NCBI GenBank assembly: GCA_964509425.1
Contig: CAZDWZ010000007.1
Coordinates: forward strand, 186,001-250,000
Length of the DNA stretch: 64,000 nt
Direction: 5' to 3'
Origin: CAZDWZ01 sp964509425
GTDB lineage: Bacteria; Bdellovibrionota_C; UBA2361; SZUA-149; CAZDWZ01
In this document: positions 61,527 to 64,000 of the stretch, piece by piece
Numbering within the stretch: the first letter of the stretch is position 1
Layout: each line of letters starts with the position of its first letter
Translations under genes and position numbers: made by a program
The notes under the pieces: model-generated
Told to the model about the DNA's origin: nothing
Database searches by the model: none
What the model saw: only the letters and a program-made list of their open reading frames with translations

Positions 61527-62411
61527 ATGAATTCGCCAGACGTGCAATCACTTTCGCGTGCCGAATGGCAAGAGCGTGTCGAGGCGCATCGATCACGACT
61601 TTTGCCCTTTCTCGAGTCGCACCGCCAGCGGCAGGCGGAAGGTTCAACCCATCCGGTGTATGACTTTCTGTTCTCGTATTACAGTTTCTCGGGAGGGCAA
61701 CTTCTCCGCTGGACACCCGGTATACGATGGAAGGTCCAGGTAGATACGGACGACGCCTTGGAATGGCCTGATCACTCGCGCGTAAACGACGGGTATTTTC
61801 ATCTCGACCTGCATTCCTTTCATGAACGTCGGCTGCCGTTTCTCCGATGGGCAATCACTTTTCTCGCTGCCACCTTGAAGCGCCCGCCCGTCTTTCACTG
61901 CTTCGGACTCCATGAATGGGCAATGCTGTATCGAACCTCAGAGCGACTGTATCCTGGAATCCCGCTTCGAGTTGGGCAAGTCGATATAAACCGGACGATC
62001 GAGGAGCTTCCGATTCGGTGTACACACTACGATGCGTTTCGCTTTTTTACTCCGGAAGCTCGACCACTCAATCGCCATCAGCCAGGTCAAAAAACCGTGA
62101 CAGAGTTCGATCAGCCCGGGTGCATTCACGCGATGATGGATTTGTATCGCCTCGCATATAAGATAGCGCCGTTTGTTGATTCTGAGCTCTTGGCGGACCT
62201 TTTTTTCTTGGCGAAGGACGCTCGCGAGATCGACATGAAGGCGAGCCCCTATGATTTGTCCGCCTACGGCTTTGAAGCGATTCCGGTGGAGACCAAGTCA
62301 GGACGCGAGAACTATGTCGAGCAACAAAAAAGACTAGCGGAAACAGGGTTGCTTTTCCGAGCAAAGCTTCTTGACGTTTACCGCGAGCTGCTCCAGCGCT
62401 TAACGCACTGA
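61527..62411 (+). CDS. Protein of the family often called '3-methyladenine DNA glycosylase' (function doubtful)
   Basis: The start THPVYDFLFSYYSFSGGQLLRWTPG matches a family widely labelled as DNA glycosylase in actinobacteria and others. I know of no firm support for that activity. Conserved His and Trp features (FHLDLHSFHERRLPFLRWAI; FHCFGLHEWAMLYR; RCTHYDAFRFFTPEA) suggest an enzyme with several metal-binding or catalytic His. No helix-hairpin-helix is visible, unlike classical glycosylases. 294 residues; no signal. Single gene. Confidence 0.72.
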   Translation: MNSPDVQSLSRAEWQERVEAHRSRLLPFLESHRQRQAEGSTHPVYDFLFSYYSFSGGQLLRWTPGIRWKVQVDTDDALEWPDHSRVNDGYFHLDLHSFHERRLPFLRWAITFLAATLKRPPVFHCFGLHEWAMLYRTSERLYPGIPLRVGQVDINRTIEELPIRCTHYDAFRFFTPEARPLNRHQPGQKTVTEFDQPGCIHAMMDLYRLAYKIAPFVDSELLADLFFLAKDAREIDMKASPYDLSAYGFEAIPVETKSGRENYVEQQKRLAETGLLFRAKLLDVYRELLQRLTH

Positions 62412-62559
62412 ACGCGAACAGTTTTCGTCGGATCTCGATACGGCCGGAGTAACAGTCACCGGGGTTCTCCCGGGCTGCAGAGGAAGTGAATCCTTGGGAG
62501 AGACCGTCCGGCGGCAGCCATCTTGGCGGCCGCCGGGGGTCGGGGTTGATTGTTGGCGA

Positions 62560-63771
62560 TCAGACTGCCAGCAGGTCGAACACGGGGTCGTCCATCGACA
62601 CCCAGCCGTCCTGCTCCGACGCCCGCTGCGCGGCGTCGATGAAGATGTTCGCCGCGAGGCCGATCTCGATCCCCAGCGGCGGGATCGTCGTCGCCGGGGC
62701 CGGCGTCCCCGTCAGCTTGGCGACCAGCCGGTCGTAGAACGAGAGGTAGGCGTTCGCCATCCCCTCGAAGTACGCCTCGGGGTGCCCCCCGGGGATCCGG
62801 CACAGGCCGCCCGAACCGGTCGGCGACATGACCGACCCGACGTTCCGGAAGTACTGCTTCCGCGGCTGGCCGGCCTCGAACACCCACAGCTCCTCCGGCC
62901 GCTCTTGCGCCCAGTGCAGGGACTTCTTCGTCCCGTACACCGAGAGCGTGTGGTCGTTCATGTGCCCCTGTGCCACTTGGGACGCCTCGATCGTCACGTG
63001 GCAGCCGCTCGCCGTCTCGATCTCGACGATGCCGTTGTCGTCGATCGGGCGGCCCGCCACCTGCGTCCGGAGCTTGCCGCGGAGTCGCGTGGGCTTGATG
63101 CCGGCGACCCGCAACGTCTGAACGAAGCTGTGCGAGCCGATGTCGCCGAAGGCCCCGGCACCCGCCATGGCCGGGTTGGTGCGCCACGCCGCCTGCTTCT
63201 GGCCCGAGTCCTCCAGCTTCGTGCCGAGCCAGTCCTGCAGGTAGCTCCCCTTCGCCCGGATGATGTCGCCGAGGTCGCCCTGCCGGACCATCTCCGCCGC
63301 GAGCACGGCCATGGGGCTGGTGGCGTAGTTGTAGGTGATCCCGAACGTCAGGCCCACGCTGTCCGCGCGAGTGACACGATCGTACACCTGCCGCGCCGCG
63401 GCCAGCTTGTGCGTCAGCGGCTTGTCGGTCATCACGTTCGTCTGCTCGTCGTACGCCGCGATGCACATTTCCCCGTGGAGGTGGTTGGGGGTGGCGACGA
63501 TGACGAAGTCGATCCCGTCCCCGCCGCGCGCCCGCTCCCGCTGCAGCATCTCGCAGTAGGTGGCGTAGGCGCGGTCCGCGGCCACGCCGTACCCGGGCGC
63601 GGCGGCCTTCGTCTTGGCGGGGTCGCTGGAGAAGCAGCCCGCGACCAGTTCCGCGCGGCCGTCCATGATCGCCGCGCGCACGTGCACGGCAGCGATGAAC
63701 GAGCCTTCCCCACCGCCGATGACGCCGAAGCGAAGCTTGCGGCCGAGCGGTCCGTTGTGAATGTTGAGCAT
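62560..63771 (-). CDS. Gfo/Idh/MocA-family oxidoreductase (GC-rich singleton)
   Basis: From the ATG at 63771 (GGAG seven bases upstream): a Rossmann start LRFGVIGGGEGSFIAAVHVRAAI (G-G-G-E-G), then VIVATPNHLHGEMCIAAY and VMTDKPLTHKL, the K-P of the catalytic Lys. The C-terminal beta domain shows AGAGAFGDIGSHSF (G-D-I-G-S-H, catalytic D/H pair) and VEIETASGCHVTIEASQV. It is an NAD(P)-dependent dehydrogenase acting on a sugar or cyclitol. The style is common in planctomycetes. Codons are strongly GC-biased against the 61.5 kb gene. Confidence 0.92.
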   Translation of the reverse strand: MLNIHNGPLGRKLRFGVIGGGEGSFIAAVHVRAAIMDGRAELVAGCFSSDPAKTKAAAPGYGVAADRAYATYCEMLQRERARGGDGIDFVIVATPNHLHGEMCIAAYDEQTNVMTDKPLTHKLAAARQVYDRVTRADSVGLTFGITYNYATSPMAVLAAEMVRQGDLGDIIRAKGSYLQDWLGTKLEDSGQKQAAWRTNPAMAGAGAFGDIGSHSFVQTLRVAGIKPTRLRGKLRTQVAGRPIDDNGIVEIETASGCHVTIEASQVAQGHMNDHTLSVYGTKKSLHWAQERPEELWVFEAGQPRKQYFRNVGSVMSPTGSGGLCRIPGGHPEAYFEGMANAYLSFYDRLVAKLTGTPAPATTIPPLGIEIGLAANIFIDAAQRASEQDGWVSMDDPVFDLLAV

Positions 63772-64000
63772 CCGACGACTCCGATCTGAATAGAGTGCTG
63801 AGTGGCAAGGGGTGGCGCTCAACGCGAGCCCACCTGTGCGTTTGGCAATCGTCTGGCCTTTCCACCGCAGCAGAAACCTCTCTCGTCTCGGACAAGAGGT
63901 CGAATGAAAAAAGTTTATGCGACGGTGAAAAGGTAAAAAACCGAACTTCCTCTGCTCCCGAGTAAAAGAATCTTTCCCGAAGATTCATCGACGAGAGAGC
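63772..64000. other. Window-end intergenic stretch
   Basis: The leader of the oxidoreductase gene, GC-rich up to about 63900, then AT-rich. An ACCTCT/AGAGGT stem (6 bp) can form near 63878-63905. No start of a new gene can be supported before the window ends. Confidence 0.4.

Noticed and set aside
62456..63988. Very long frames (510 and 431 codons) over the oxidoreductase gene
   Set aside because: High GC removes stop codons in all frames. The products are Arg/Gly/Pro-rich, while the chosen frame has complete Gfo/Idh/MocA motifs.

Overview
The window reads as chromosome of a Gram-negative bacterium of moderate GC. It has Sec signal peptides, a lipobox protein, periplasmic redox proteins, a clade-2 catalase with a PfpI-like tail, DUF445, RDD, RadD and DjlA. 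The gene mix recalls free-living 'deltaproteobacterial' or Bdellovibrionota-like lineages, but I cannot fix the phylum from sequence alone. I recognised no rRNA, tRNA, transposase, integrase or CRISPR array. Coding is dense, with short gaps and several ATGA-coupled operons.

Layout. 0-13 kb: a cell-surface polysaccharide pyruvyl transferase, an exported glutaredoxin, a VirB2-like small membrane protein, a giant thrombospondin type-3 repeat protein, an ankyrin-PDZ protein, an FHA protein with carboxypeptidase-like repeats, then a Zorya-like trio (zorA-like, zorB-like and a third gene with an HNH-like zinc fold). 15-19 kb: DUF445 and RDD membrane proteins converge on a four-gene coupled operon. 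That operon holds a degenerate nucleotidyltransferase, a TIGR04222 membrane protein with a Cys/Gly tail, a DUF692/MNIO enzyme and a small partner. It looks like a peptide-modification system that acts on a membrane-anchored substrate. 19-28 kb: threonine aldolase-like lyase, a TetR/DCC/membrane-protein operon with a striking double operator, DUF1579 lipoprotein, HAD-HerA fusion ATPase and RadD helicase. 29-44 kb: transporter, SDR, OtsA, ABC substrate-binding protein, QueE with a HAD hydrolase, KatE, hybrid sensor kinase and glutathione peroxidase. 45-64 kb: alpha/beta hydrolase, EamA transporter, thioredoxin, DUF1579, adenine deaminase, GT-C mannosyltransferase-like protein, PEBP protein, bPH/coiled-coil protein, tetraheme cytochrome, DjlA and a Gfo/Idh/MocA oxidoreductase.

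A second theme runs across the window. Eleven single genes have strikingly GC-rich codons (starts near 13.7, 28.3, 31.9, 35.4, 38.7, 44.8, 48.6, 49.9, 53.4, 57.7 and 63.8 kb). They sit one at a time in gaps between lower-GC genes, each with its own strong ribosome-binding site and often with its own hairpins. Their style (two related metallophosphoesterases, a Gfo/Idh/MocA protein, many orphan proteins) recalls Gemmataceae-like planctomycetes. They look like repeated single-gene acquisitions by a mechanism I cannot identify.

The two most interesting systems are the MNIO/TIGR04222 operon at 16.4-19.1 kb and the Zorya-like cassette at 9.9-12.7 kb.
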